Assembly: GCF_001598055.1 (NCBI RefSeq)
Contig: NZ_CP014845.1
Coordinates: forward strand, 1,674,001 to 1,738,000
Length of the DNA: 64,000 nucleotides
Direction: 5' to 3'
Source of the DNA: Cupriavidus nantongensis
Lineage (GTDB): Bacteria; Pseudomonadota; Gammaproteobacteria; Burkholderiales; Burkholderiaceae
Made by a program: the position numbers and the translations under genes. Below the pieces are notes generated by a model. That model saw only the letters and a program-made list of their open reading frames with translations. It ran no database searches and had not been told where the DNA came from. Position 1 is the stretch's first letter, and each line of letters starts with the position of its first letter. Of this stretch, positions 37,126 to 46,316 are shown piece after piece.

Positions 37126-38142
37126 CTACCCGGGCGTAACGTCCTGCGACGCCCCCACCATCGTCAGCGCGTTGCCGTGCTCGTCCAGCGTGACCTCGCC
37201 TTCCTCGTGGATGTCGCGATGGCTGCCGTCCGGCAGCTGGATGCGGTAGTCGACGCGATACGGCGCCTTGTCGACGATGGCGGCGCGGATCGCGGCCTGC
37301 ACGCGCGGGCGGTCCTCCTCGACGATCGACGCCAGGTAGCGCTCCATGGTCACCTTGAACGCCTGCGGGGCCCAGCCGAAGATGCGATAGGCCTCGTCGG
37401 TCCAGGCGCAATCGTCGGTCTGGATGTTCCAGTACCAGCCGCCCAGGTGGGCAATCTGCTGCGCCTTGGCCAACAGCGCCTCGCTCTGGCGCAGCGCGGC
37501 CTCGGCGCGGCGGCGCTCGGTGATGTCGAGGCTGACGCCGATCATCTTGACCGGGCGCTGGTCGAAATCGCGCACCAGCGTGGCCCGTGACGAGATCCAG
37601 CGCGTGTTGTCCTGATGCACCACGCGGAATTCCCACTCGTGCATTTCCTGCGCGCCCAGGGTGCGTGCCAGCACCTCTTTCAGCCGTGCCACGTCGCCGG
37701 GATGCACGCAGGCCCAGAAGTCGTCCATGTTGCGGATATGGCGGCCGAACAGCGAGACATCGTTGGAGGAATAGGTCAGGCCATCGGTCAGCACGTTCCA
37801 TTCCCAGGTGACGATGCCCGAGACCTCCTGCGCAAACTTCATCCGCGCCTCGCTCTCCATGATCTCGGCGAGGTGCTTCTGGCGCAGTTCCTTGATATGC
37901 GGGTCGGACGCAGTGCTGGCCTCGAGGTCGGCGATGGCCTGTTCACCGTAGCGCAGCCACAGCCAGTTGACGCCCAGGAAGCGGGCCAGCGCCAGCAAGC
38001 GCTCGTACTCGATCTCGCCGCCGCGCGTCCACTTGTGCACGGCCGACGGCGACACCGACAGGGCCTCGGCGACCTGCTTGAGCATGATCCTTTTGCCTTC
38101 CAGCACCCCCTTCAGGCGCGTGGCAAAAGTGTCTTCGGTCAT
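37126..38142 (-). CDS. XRE-type regulator with two PAS/PAC domains
   Basis: The ATG at 38142 has an excellent GGAGGAG site. The 338-residue protein begins with a Cro/C1-type helix-turn-helix (LKQVAEALSVSPSAVHKWTRGG, about residues 20-45) and continues with a linker and two PAS-PAC modules (about 95-210 and 220-335; the first ends VSLDITERRRAEAALRQSE). There is no kinase or other output domain, so sensing in the PAS domains is probably coupled directly to DNA binding. It is divergent from the Rieske oxygenase gene and is the obvious candidate to bind the 32-bp palindromes at 38309 and 44316; that is inference. Confidence 0.85.
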   Translation of the reverse strand: MTEDTFATRLKGVLEGKRIMLKQVAEALSVSPSAVHKWTRGGEIEYERLLALARFLGVNWLWLRYGEQAIADLEASTASDPHIKELRQKHLAEIMESEARMKFAQEVSGIVTWEWNVLTDGLTYSSNDVSLFGRHIRNMDDFWACVHPGDVARLKEVLARTLGAQEMHEWEFRVVHQDNTRWISSRATLVRDFDQRPVKMIGVSLDITERRRAEAALRQSEALLAKAQQIAHLGGWYWNIQTDDCAWTDEAYRIFGWAPQAFKVTMERYLASIVEEDRPRVQAAIRAAIVDKAPYRVDYRIQLPDGSHRDIHEEGEVTLDEHGNALTMVGASQDVTPG

Positions 38143-38268
38143 GGGCGCTCCTCCGCTTTTTTTCAACCGATGGTGAATTGAGTAACTCGAACCTTACACC
38201 ATCCCCGGATTACGTGCGAATCCATAGATCGCCTCAATCTAAATAAGCGAATTCATCGCTTTTTTGAA

Positions 38269-38298
38269 TTGCAACAACCCGGCCCGCCTCACTAGACT
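38269..38298 (+). promoter_or_regulatory. candidate promoter of the oxygenase operon
   Basis: TTGCAA (38269-38274) and TAGACT (38293-38298) are 18 bp apart, just before the 32-bp palindrome. If it is used, the palindrome would cover the transcription start and act as an operator. Confidence 0.4.
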
Positions 38299-38308
38299 TC
38301 TCTTCACA

Positions 38309-38340
38309 TCACCAGCAGTAATTTAATTTACTATTGGTGA
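38309..38340. promoter_or_regulatory. 32-bp palindromic operator, copy 1 (oxygenase operon)
   Basis: Arm TCACCAGCAGTAA, spacer TTTAAT, arm TTACTATTGGTGA: 11 of 13 arm pairs match. The same design recurs at 44316 in front of the permease-reductase genes, with 23 of 32 positions identical. It ends 36 bp before the oxygenase start codon. Confidence 0.7.
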
Positions 38341-38376
38341 ATCGATAAAGCACCGACACTAACGAGGAGACACCCC

Positions 38377-39495
38377 ATGCAAGAGACCGCCGCCCCCGTC
38401 TGCACCACGCCGCCGCTCGCCTACACGCTGCCAGCCCACTACTACACCTCGCAGGAAATCTTCGAGCAAGAGAAGAAGACCATCTTCGCGCGCAGCTGGG
38501 TGTGCGTGATGCACAAGAGCCAGGTGGCCGAGAACAACCAGTACGCCACCGCCCAGGTAGCAGGCGAGAACATCTTCGTGGTGCGCGGCCGCGACGGCGT
38601 GCTGCGCGCGTTCTACAACGTGTGCCCGCACCGCGCGCACGAGCTGTTCGCCGACGGCGCCGGCAAGGCGAAAAACGTGATCACCTGCCCCTACCACGCC
38701 TGGTCGTTCGGCCTGGACGGCAAGCTGATCCACGTGCGCAACGCCGAAAACGTGCCGGGCTTCTGCAAGGACAACGCCGGCCTAACACCGGTGCGCGTCG
38801 AAGAGTTCTGCGGCCTGGTGTTCGTCAACCTCGACATGGACGCGAAGCCGCTGGCAGAACTCGCCGCCGGGCTGAACGACGAGATCCGCGCGCGCTGCCC
38901 GGACGTCGACAAGCTGGTGCCGGCGCACAAGCTCAGCTACGAGATGAAGGCCAACTGGAAGGTGGTGGTCGACAACTACCTGGAATGCCTGCACTGCCAG
39001 ACCGCGCACCCGGCGCTGGTCGAGTCGATCCGGATGGAGACCTACAAGCACGAAGTGCGCGGCCTCTACACCAGCCAGGTCGGCCAGACCCGCTCGGGCA
39101 GCGATGCCTTCACCTATGACAGCGACGCCCCCAACACCGACTTCGCCGCCTACTGGCTGTGGCCCAACGTGACGCTGAACGTGCTGCCGGGCGACGGTAA
39201 CTACGGTGTGTTCTACATGTTCCCGGTGGACGCCGACACCACCATCCAGCACTTCGAGTTCTACTTCCGCGACAGCACGCCCACGGCCGAGCAGGAACAG
39301 CTGATCGAGTACTACAAGAACGTGCTCAAGCCGGAGGACCTGAGCATCGTCGAATCGGTGCAGCGCGGCCTGAAGTCGCGCGGCTACCGCAACGGGCAGG
39401 GCCCGCTGCTGGTCACCGACGACAAGACCTCCGCCATCGGCGAACACGGCGTGCAGCACTTCCAGCAGATGGTGCTCGACGCCCTGGCCGCCTGA
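38377..39495 (+). CDS. cntA: Rieske non-heme iron oxygenase, carnitine monooxygenase-like (CntA/YeaW)
   Basis: The 372-residue oxygenase matches the remembered CntA/YeaW pattern. The Rieske [2Fe-2S] ligands are Cys83, His85, Cys104 and His107 (VCPHRAH, TCPYHAW). The mononuclear iron site uses His206 and His211 in NYLECLHCQTAHP with Asp321 in KPEDLS. Glu203 sits where CntA has its bridging Glu instead of the usual Asp. The known reaction is O2-dependent cleavage of L-carnitine to trimethylamine and malic semialdehyde; betaine-type substrates are possible too. It starts behind GAGGAGA. The electron-donating reductase is the gene at 46317. Confidence 0.85.
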   Translation: MQETAAPVCTTPPLAYTLPAHYYTSQEIFEQEKKTIFARSWVCVMHKSQVAENNQYATAQVAGENIFVVRGRDGVLRAFYNVCPHRAHELFADGAGKAKNVITCPYHAWSFGLDGKLIHVRNAENVPGFCKDNAGLTPVRVEEFCGLVFVNLDMDAKPLAELAAGLNDEIRARCPDVDKLVPAHKLSYEMKANWKVVVDNYLECLHCQTAHPALVESIRMETYKHEVRGLYTSQVGQTRSGSDAFTYDSDAPNTDFAAYWLWPNVTLNVLPGDGNYGVFYMFPVDADTTIQHFEFYFRDSTPTAEQEQLIEYYKNVLKPEDLSIVESVQRGLKSRGYRNGQGPLLVTDDKTSAIGEHGVQHFQQMVLDALAA

Positions 39496-39523
39496 ACCCA
39501 CCAGATCAACCGGAACCGCAGCA

Positions 39524-40990
39524 ATGATCCAGACCCAGCTCTATATCGACGGCCAGTGGCAGTCGCCCATCGATCAAGGCACGCGCGCCATCGTCAGCCC
39601 GGCCGACGAATCGGTGATTGCCCAGGCCGCCGAAGCCACGCGCGCCGATGCGCGCCTGGCGATTGCGGCCGCGCGCCGCGCCTTTGACGGCCCGTGGCGC
39701 CAGACCACCATCCGCGACCGCGCCAGGCTGCTGAACAAGATCGCCGAACTGATCGACCGCGATGCCGAAAAGCTCGCCCGTCTCGAGTCGCTCAACACCG
39801 GCAAGACCCTGACCGAAAGCCGCACCGACATGGGCGATATCGCCGCGACCTTCCGCTACTTTGCCGGGCTGGTGGCGTCGGAATCGGGCGCCGTCAACGA
39901 AGCGCCGCACCACGTGATCAGCCGCACGCTGCGCGAGCCGGTCGGCGTGTGCGGCCTGATCACGCCGTGGAACTACCCGCTGCTGCAGGCCGCGTGGAAG
40001 ATCGCGCCGGCGCTGGGCGCTGGCAACACTGTGGTGATCAAGCCCAGCAACCTGACGCCGCTGACCACGCATCATTTCACGCAACTGATCGACGAGCTGG
40101 ACCTGCCGCCAGGCGTGTTCAACCTGGTGACCGGCGGCGCCGAAGTGGGCGCGGAACTGGCCGAAAGCCTCGACGTGGACCTGGTGTCCTTCACCGGCGG
40201 CGCGTTTGCCGGCGAGAGCATCATGAAGGCCGCCACCGGCAACTTCAAGCGCATCGGCCTGGAGCTGGGCGGCAAGAACCCGAACATCGTCTTCGCCGAT
40301 GCCGACCTCGATGCCGCAGTCGACTACGCGCTCAACGCCGCGTTCTTCCATGCCGGCCAGGTCTGCTCCGCGGGTTCACGGCTGATGGTGGAAGACAGCA
40401 TCTATGATGCATTCATCGGCCGGCTGGCCGAGCGCCTGCCGCGCATCGTGATCGGCAACGGCTTCCATGGCGAAACCCAGATGGGCCCGGTGCAGTCGGC
40501 GCAACAGCACGAGAAGATCCTCGGCATGGTGCAGGCCGGCATCGCCGAGGGCGCGCGCCTGGTCCACGGCGGCAAGCGGCCGGCCGGCGACGTGTACAAG
40601 CAGGGCTACTGGCTGGAACCGACGCTGCTGGCCGACGTGACGGCAGACATGAAGATTGCGAAGGAGGAGATTTTCGGGCCGGTGATCACGGCCGAGCGCT
40701 TCCGCTCCGAGGAAGAAGCGCTGCGTGCCGCCAACGACACGCCGTATGGCCTGGCCGCCGCGGTCTGGACCCGCGACCTGGACAAGGCCAACCGCATGTC
40801 GCGCGCGCTGCGCTTCGGCACGGTATGGGTCAACGACTACCACCCGTACTTCCCGGAGGCGCCGTGGGGCGGCTACAAGGCGAGCGGCATCGGCCGCGAG
40901 CTGGCTCGCATCGGCCTGGACGAGTACACCGAGCTCAAGCACAGCTATATCAACCTCGCCCCGAAGGCGATGGGCTGGTTCGGCGCCTGA
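39524..40990 (+). CDS. betB: aldehyde dehydrogenase, betaine aldehyde dehydrogenase-like
   Basis: The 488-residue NAD(P)-dependent enzyme has [22 protein letters not shown], the nucleotide-binding KPSNLTP segment, [13 protein letters not shown], general base Glu in LELGGKNPN and catalytic Cys in [11 protein letters not shown]. It should oxidise an aldehyde to the acid, for example betaine aldehyde to glycine betaine or malic semialdehyde to malate. It lies 28 bp after the oxygenase gene and 88 bp before the choline dehydrogenase, in one operon, which makes both substrates plausible. Confidence 0.82.
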   Translation: MIQTQLYIDGQWQSPIDQGTRAIVSPADESVIAQAAEATRADARLAIAAARRAFDGPWRQTTIRDRARLLNKIAELIDRDAEKLARLESLNTGKTLTESRTDMGDIAATFRYFAGLVASESGAVNEAPHHVISRTLREPVGVCGLITPWNYPLLQAAWKIAPALGAGNTVVIKPSNLTPLTTHHFTQLIDELDLPPGVFNLVTGGAEVGAELAESLDVDLVSFTGGAFAGESIMKAATGNFKRIGLELGGKNPNIVFADADLDAAVDYALNAAFFHAGQVCSAGSRLMVEDSIYDAFIGRLAERLPRIVIGNGFHGETQMGPVQSAQQHEKILGMVQAGIAEGARLVHGGKRPAGDVYKQGYWLEPTLLADVTADMKIAKEEIFGPVITAERFRSEEEALRAANDTPYGLAAAVWTRDLDKANRMSRALRFGTVWVNDYHPYFPEAPWGGYKASGIGRELARIGLDEYTELKHSYINLAPKAMGWFGA

Positions 40991-41078
40991 GCGCAGCCGA
41001 CTTCGCAACCGCGTGCGCGGCGGCACCGCCCCCAAAGGGCCGCCACGCACGGCGTCACGCAAACAAGGAGATTGCACC

Positions 41079-42809
41079 ATGCAGGCAATCCATGAGTACG
41101 ACTACATCATCGTCGGCGCCGGCTCGGCCGGCTGCGTGCTGGCGGCGCGGCTGAGCGAGGACGCCGGTGTCTCGGTGCTGCTGCTGGAGGCAGGCGGCCC
41201 CGACTGGCGCCTGGACTGGCGCACGCAGATGCCGGCCGCGCTGGCGTATCCGCTGCAGGGCACCACCTACAACTGGGCCTATGTCACCGAGCCCGAGCCG
41301 CACATGAACAACCGGCGCATGACGCAGGGCCGTGGCAAGGGCCTGGGCGGCTCGTCGCTGATCAACGGCATGTGCTATATCCGCGGCAATGCGATGGACT
41401 ACGACGGCTGGGCGGAAACCCCGTCGCTGGAGAACTGGAGCTACGCCGACTGCCTGCCCTACTTCCGCAAGGCCGAGACCTACGACAAGGGCGCCAACGA
41501 CTACCACGGCGGCAACGGACCGCTGCACGTGACCACGCCCAAGGCCGGCATCAGCCCGCTGTTCGACGCCTTTATCCAGGCCGGCGAGCAGGCCGGCTAC
41601 GGCCGCACCGATGACCTCAACGGCTACCGGCAGGAAGGCTTCGGCCCGATGGACCGCACCACCACCGCGGGCGGGCGCCGCTGCAGCACCTCGCTGGCCT
41701 ACCTCGACCAGGCCCGCGAACGTCCCAACCTGACCGTGCATACGCGTGCGCTGGCCGACCGCATCCTGTTCGCCGGCCAGCGCGCCATCGGCGTGTCGTA
41801 CCTGCAGGGCGACCACGTGCGCGAAGCCCGCGCGCGCCGCGAGGTGATCGTCAGCAACGGCGCGATCGCGTCGCCGCAGCTGCTGCTGCGCTCGGGCGTG
41901 GGCAATGCCGACGAGCTGCGCGCGTTCGGCATCGATACGGTAGTCGACCTGAAAGGCGTCGGCGAGAACCTGCAGGACCACCTCGAGATGTACCTGCAGT
42001 ACGAATGCACCAAGCCGGTTTCGCTGTACCCGGCGCTGCAGTGGTGGAACAAGCCGGCGATCGGCATCGAGTGGTACCTGCGCGGCACCGGCACGGCGGC
42101 GTCCAACCACTTCGAGGCCGGCGGCTTTATCCGCAGCAGCGACGAGTTCGCCTGGCCCAACCTGCAGTACCACTTCATCCCGCTGGCAATGAACTACGAC
42201 GGCAGCAACCCGGTGAAGTCGCACGGCTTCCAGTGCCACGTGGGCTCGATGCGCTCGCCCAGCACCGGCTTCGTCAAGCTGGCCAGCCGCGATCCGCGCG
42301 TCAAGCCGCGCCTGCTGTTCAACTACATGGCGCACGAGGTCGACTGGCGCGAGTTCCGCGCCGCGGTGCGGCAGACGCGCGAGATCATCGGCCAGCAGGC
42401 GATGGACCAGTTCCGCGGCCGCGAGATCAAGCCCGGCATGATGGTGCAGAGCGATGCCGAGATCGACGCCTTCGTGCGCGAGCATGCCGAGACCGCGCTG
42501 CACCCGTCGTGCACCTGCAAGATGGGCGACGCCTCCGACCCGATGGCGGTGGTCGACCACCAGGGCCGCGTGCACGGGCTGTCGGGCCTGCGCGTGGTCG
42601 ATGCGTCGATCATGCCGAAGATCGTCACCGGCAACCTGAACGCGCCCACCATCATGATGGCCGAGAAGCTCGCCGACGTGATCCGCGGCCGCGCGCCACT
42701 GCAGCGTTCGACGGCGCCTTACTACAAGGCGGCCCCCGCGCGCATGCAGACGGTGGCGCAGCGCGCGCAACCGCCTGCCACGCGCATGCCCCTGCCGATG
42801 CCTGCCTGA
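41079..42809 (+). CDS. betA: GMC-family choline dehydrogenase-like flavoprotein
   Basis: The start is ATG 41079 behind AAGGAG. The 576-residue protein has the FAD-binding [21 protein letters not shown] near the start, the GMC signature [15 protein letters not shown], and the C-terminal catalytic His in [10 protein letters not shown] with [19 protein letters not shown]. Choline dehydrogenase (BetA) oxidises choline to betaine aldehyde and feeds electrons to the membrane chain. About 30 residues at the C-terminus ([12 protein letters not shown]...) are extra relative to the family core. It is third in the oxygenase operon. Other GMC alcohols are possible substrates. Confidence 0.82.
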   Translation: MQAIHEYDYIIVGAGSAGCVLAARLSEDAGVSVLLLEAGGPDWRLDWRTQMPAALAYPLQGTTYNWAYVTEPEPHMNNRRMTQGRGKGLGGSSLINGMCYIRGNAMDYDGWAETPSLENWSYADCLPYFRKAETYDKGANDYHGGNGPLHVTTPKAGISPLFDAFIQAGEQAGYGRTDDLNGYRQEGFGPMDRTTTAGGRRCSTSLAYLDQARERPNLTVHTRALADRILFAGQRAIGVSYLQGDHVREARARREVIVSNGAIASPQLLLRSGVGNADELRAFGIDTVVDLKGVGENLQDHLEMYLQYECTKPVSLYPALQWWNKPAIGIEWYLRGTGTAASNHFEAGGFIRSSDEFAWPNLQYHFIPLAMNYDGSNPVKSHGFQCHVGSMRSPSTGFVKLASRDPRVKPRLLFNYMAHEVDWREFRAAVRQTREIIGQQAMDQFRGREIKPGMMVQSDAEIDAFVREHAETALHPSCTCKMGDASDPMAVVDHQGRVHGLSGLRVVDASIMPKIVTGNLNAPTIMMAEKLADVIRGRAPLQRSTAPYYKAAPARMQTVAQRAQPPATRMPLPMPA

Positions 42810-42986
42810 CCCGAGCGGCGCGGCGCGCGGGCCTTCGGCCCGAACCCTGACTGCGGCACCTGTGCTGCCGGGACCAGCGTCCCGGCGGGCAGCGTGCGCC
42901 CGCTCGGACGCGTCGCGCCTCCACCACCACCAAAGCCGGCAAGCCAACACACCAACCCAGACCGGCCACACGGAGGAGACACAACC

Positions 42987-43877
42987 ATGTTGCGCAAACG
43001 CTTTGCAGCAAGATGCGCCCTGTCAGGCGCCCTGCCCCTGCTGTTGTGCCAGGCGCTGCCCGCGCTGGCGCAGTCCGACGGCGACACCACGCTGGCGGTC
43101 GCGCCGGTGCCGCAGGTCGCCGCCACCGTTCCGCCGCCCGCCGAGACCGCCGCGGCAACTTCGCCCTGGAGCGCCAACCTGACGCTGACGTCCCAGTACG
43201 TGTCGCGCGGTTTCCGCCAGACCTGGGGCAAGCCCGCGGTGCAGGGCGGCGTCGACTACAGCCACCCGAGCGGTTTTTCCGCCGGCACGTGGATGTCGAG
43301 CATCAGCGACAAGTTCATCGAGGGCGGCACGGTCGAATGGGACCTGTATGCGGGCTATACCGGCAGCGTCGGCGACTTTGTCTACGCGGGACAGGTCTAC
43401 TACTACCTCTACCCCGGCGCGAAGCTGCAATACGCGCAGACCAGATACAACTATGGCGAAGCGGTCGCGTCGCTGACGTACAAGTGGTTCAACGTCAAGT
43501 ACTGGCTGACCTATACGCCCGACTACTTCGGCTACAACAGCGCCTCGCTGCTGTCCGGCAACAGCCTGCACAGCCGCGGCTCCGGCTATCTGGACCTCAA
43601 CGGCACCTTCGACCTGGGCCACGGCGTCACGCTGCTGCTGCACTACGGCCAGGAGCGCGTGCGCAACTTCGCCGCCTACAACTTCCGCGACGTGCGCGTG
43701 GCGCTGTCCAAGGCCTTCGAGGGTGGCTGGACCGTGACCGGCGCCTACACGCGCGGCTGGGGCCGCACCGACGTCTACGACAAATACACCACCGGCGCGC
43801 TGGATTCCTCCGGCAACCCGTCCGTTTCCAATCCGCTGAAAAGCACGTTCCTGGTCTCGCTGACCAGGACGTTCTGA
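42987..43877 (+). CDS. TorF-family putative outer-membrane porin
   Basis: A strong GGAGGAGACA ribosome site precedes ATG 42987. The 296-residue product has a signal peptide cleaved near ALA-QSDGD, a short Pro/Ala linker, and a beta-barrel that begins WSANLTLTSQYVSRGFRQTWGKPAVQGG, typical of the TorF/TIGR02001 group, and ends in Phe (SLTRTF). It would give the operon its own outer-membrane channel for uptake of the amine substrate. It follows the choline dehydrogenase gene by 177 bp. Confidence 0.82.
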   Translation: MLRKRFAARCALSGALPLLLCQALPALAQSDGDTTLAVAPVPQVAATVPPPAETAAATSPWSANLTLTSQYVSRGFRQTWGKPAVQGGVDYSHPSGFSAGTWMSSISDKFIEGGTVEWDLYAGYTGSVGDFVYAGQVYYYLYPGAKLQYAQTRYNYGEAVASLTYKWFNVKYWLTYTPDYFGYNSASLLSGNSLHSRGSGYLDLNGTFDLGHGVTLLLHYGQERVRNFAAYNFRDVRVALSKAFEGGWTVTGAYTRGWGRTDVYDKYTTGALDSSGNPSVSNPLKSTFLVSLTRTF

Positions 43878-43923
43878 CGGCCTTCATCAACCGCTGTACC
43901 CCTGCCTGACGAAGCACACCACC

Positions 43924-44235
43924 ATGGCCTCCCTGGGTCTTACCGACGCAACCGGACTTGTCGGCGTTGCCGCCTACGTTGCCGCGCATTTTGCCGTGCA
44001 GGTCCTGCACAAATCCCCGACTGGCAGGCTGGCCGTCGTCCTCAACGTGATCGGGCCGAGCTGCATCCTGATCTCGCTGGCGGGCGCGTTCAACCTGGCG
44101 TCGTTCCTGACCCAGTGCTTCTGGCTGGCGCTGACGCTGCTGGGCTGGTGGCGCAACCGTCGGCGGGGCCACAGTGGGCGGGCGGTGGTGGAAACGCTGG
44201 GCGGGCCGCGTCCCGGCCAGCCCGTGCAGCAATAG
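43924..44235 (+). CDS. small inner-membrane protein (CBU_0592-like)
   Basis: The 103-residue product has three or four hydrophobic segments (LVGVAAYVAAHFAVQVL, VVLNVIGPSCILISLAGAFN, LTQCFWLALTLLGW) and a basic C-terminus. The pattern resembles the small CBU_0592-type membrane proteins of unknown function. It sits 47 bp after the porin gene, so it is probably the last gene of the first transcription unit. Its role is unknown; it may be a transporter accessory. Confidence 0.65.
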   Translation: MASLGLTDATGLVGVAAYVAAHFAVQVLHKSPTGRLAVVLNVIGPSCILISLAGAFNLASFLTQCFWLALTLLGWWRNRRRGHSGRAVVETLGGPRPGQPVQQ

Positions 44236-44315
44236 CCAGGGCGGCCTAGTCGCCTGGCAACGGCGATACAAATCTTCCGTTGCCTTGGCTCCCCGCCGTT
44301 CCTATACTCACCGAA

Positions 44316-44347
44316 ACACCATAGGTTATCTAATTTACCTATAGTGA
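44316..44347. promoter_or_regulatory. 32-bp palindromic operator, copy 2 (permease-reductase unit)
   Basis: Arm ACACCATAGGTTA, spacer TCTAAT, arm TTACCTATAGTGA, with the same 13-6-13 geometry as the site at 38309. The segment TAATTTAC and the trailing GTGAATC are identical in both copies. It lies 230 bp upstream of the permease start. Confidence 0.68.
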
Positions 44348-44423
44348 ATCAAAAGAACCGGAAACGCCACGCACCCTTGGAAACGGGTGTCTGGCAACCC
44401 CGGGATGACAACAGGAGACAACC

Positions 44424-44471
44424 ATGACGAAGCCGCCCAAAATCCCCGCCACACATTCCCGACCGTCGTAA
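44424..44471 (+). CDS. 15-residue leader ORF upstream of the permease gene
   Basis: ATG at 44424 is preceded by CAGGAGACAACC, a ribosome site as good as those of the neighbouring genes (the same GGAGACA motif). It encodes MTKPPKIPATHSRPS and stops 108 bp before the permease GTG. It may be a leader peptide controlling the downstream gene, or the start of a lost gene. Proline-rich codons could slow translation; this is inference. Confidence 0.4.
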   Translation: MTKPPKIPATHSRPS

Positions 44472-44579
44472 GCCGGCAGGCAGTACCGCAACGTACCCAC
44501 TCAGACCGCAGACGGCAGACCGTGACGGAGCCTCGCTCCGGCAACACGCAACACGGCAACCGGGAAGCAAGGAGACATC

Positions 44580-46238
44580 GTGTATTCACAAAAAGACGTG
44601 CTGTCGCTCGGCGCGCAGGCGCCGCTCGCCCCTACGCAGCAACCGCAGCAGCAAACCCAGCAACAAGCCCCATCGCATGAACTGCAGCGCACCCTGACCT
44701 GGAAGGATGCCTTCTGGGTGACCAGCGGCGTGCCCGCGGGCGTGCTCTTCACCATCGGCGGCGTGTCCGCCACCATCGGCAACCCGGCCTGGGTGATCTG
44801 GGTCCTCGCCATCCTGGTCGGCTTCGCCCAGTGCTTCGTCTATGCCGAGATCTCGGGCCTGTACCCGCACAAGTCGGGCGGCGCGTCGGTGTACGGCGCG
44901 ATGGGCTGGGTCCGGTACAGCAAGTTCGTCGCACCGGTCTCGGTCTGGTGCAACTGGGTGGCGTGGTCGCCGATGCTGGCGCTCGGCACCAGCCTGGCGG
45001 CCGGCTACATGCTGAGCGCGCTGTTCCCGGCCGATTCCGTCATCAACACCTGGCAGCTGACGCTGGTGGACCTGGGCTTCGTCAGCAAGGGCCTGACACT
45101 GCGGGTGAATTCCACCTTCCTGCTCGCCACCGCGTTCCTGCTGGTCACCTTCAAGCTGCAGCACAGCGGTGCTTCCGCGGCGGCGACCACGCAGCGCATC
45201 CTCGGCATCGCCTCGCTGACGCCGCTGGTGGTGATCGCGCTGGTGCCGCTGTTCACCGGCGACATGCCCTCGACCAGCTTCTTCCCGCTGCTGCCGCTGA
45301 CGCACGACGCCTCCGGTGCCGCGGTGCTGGGCGGCTGGAACGCCGCGGGCATCAGCACGGCGATGGGCGCGATGTTCCTGGCGTGCTGGTCGACCTTCGG
45401 CTTCGAGACCGCGGTGTGCTACACCCGCGAGTTCAAGGACCCGCAGAAGGACACCTTCAAGGCGATCTTCTGGTCCGGCGTGCTGTGCCTGTTCATGTTT
45501 ATCGCGGTGCCGATCGCCTTCCAGGGCTCGCTCGGGCTGCAGGGCATGCTGGCGCCGGACATCATCGACGGCTCCGGCGTGGGCGCGGCAATGGCCAGGT
45601 TCGTCGGCGGCGGCGCGGTGGTGTTCAACGTGATCGTGGTGATGCTGGTGCTGGCGATCCTGCTGATCGTGATGACCTCGATGATGGGTTCGTCGCGCAC
45701 GCTGTACCAGGCCTCGGTCGACGGCTGGCTGCCGCGCTACCTGTCGCACGTGAACGAGCACGGCTCGCCCACCCGCGCGATGTGGACGGACCTGCTGTTC
45801 AACCTGTTCCTGCTGCTGATGTCGAACTACATGGCTGTGCTGTCGATCAGCAACGTCTGCTACATGATCTTCGTGTTCCTGAACCTGCAGTCGGGCTGGA
45901 TCCACCGCATGGACCGCCCCGACTGGCCGCGGCCGTACAAGTGCAAGAACTGGCTGCTGGCGCTGGGCGCGTTCCTGGGCTTCTTCGACCTGGCCTTCGT
46001 CGGCGCCGGCGCCAACTTCCAGGGCGAACACACGCTGCGCAACGGCCTGATCGCCGCGCTGCTGATCGTGCCGGTGTTTATCTACCGCCATTACATCCAG
46101 GACAAGGGCCGCTTCCCCGAGTCGATGCGCCGCGACATGGAATTGCCCAACGCGCGCGCCGGCGTGCTGCCCTATGTGGCGCTGGTGGTCGGCGGGCTGG
46201 TGGTGTGGATTGCCGCCAGGCTGACGGTCATTACCTGA
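44580..46238 (+). CDS. APC-superfamily permease
   Basis: The start is GTG 44580 behind AAGGAGACA. The 552-residue protein has a Gln-rich N-terminal tail (QQPQQQTQQQ), then about twelve membrane helices beginning at VTSGVPAGVLFTIGG. The conserved FGFETAVCYTREFKDP segment is typical of amino acid-polyamine-organocation permeases. It should import an amino acid or amine across the inner membrane; in this context the substrate of the CntA-like oxygenase is the best guess, although characterised carnitine loci usually carry a BCCT-type carrier. It heads the second transcription unit with the reductase. Confidence 0.82.
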   Translation: MYSQKDVLSLGAQAPLAPTQQPQQQTQQQAPSHELQRTLTWKDAFWVTSGVPAGVLFTIGGVSATIGNPAWVIWVLAILVGFAQCFVYAEISGLYPHKSGGASVYGAMGWVRYSKFVAPVSVWCNWVAWSPMLALGTSLAAGYMLSALFPADSVINTWQLTLVDLGFVSKGLTLRVNSTFLLATAFLLVTFKLQHSGASAAATTQRILGIASLTPLVVIALVPLFTGDMPSTSFFPLLPLTHDASGAAVLGGWNAAGISTAMGAMFLACWSTFGFETAVCYTREFKDPQKDTFKAIFWSGVLCLFMFIAVPIAFQGSLGLQGMLAPDIIDGSGVGAAMARFVGGGAVVFNVIVVMLVLAILLIVMTSMMGSSRTLYQASVDGWLPRYLSHVNEHGSPTRAMWTDLLFNLFLLLMSNYMAVLSISNVCYMIFVFLNLQSGWIHRMDRPDWPRPYKCKNWLLALGAFLGFFDLAFVGAGANFQGEHTLRNGLIAALLIVPVFIYRHYIQDKGRFPESMRRDMELPNARAGVLPYVALVVGGLVVWIAARLTVIT

Positions 46239-46316
46239 TGGCCCGGGCGGGCCGGCGCCGTGCCGGTCCGCCTTCCCTCCCGCATTCCCCAAATTCCTGA
46301 GTTCCGAGGTACCGCC

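Larger units (their letters stand above)
44236..44579. other. 344-bp leader region between the two transcription units
   Basis: This region separates the small membrane protein from the permease gene. It contains the second 32-bp palindrome at 44316, a short ORF with a strong ribosome site at 44424, and no longer gene. It should hold the promoter of the permease-reductase unit. Confidence 0.6.

Noticed and set aside
42829..42843. CGGGCC-TTC-GGCCCG hairpin after the choline dehydrogenase gene
   Set aside because: The stem is short and has no T-run, and the porin gene follows in the same direction, so it is not called a terminator.
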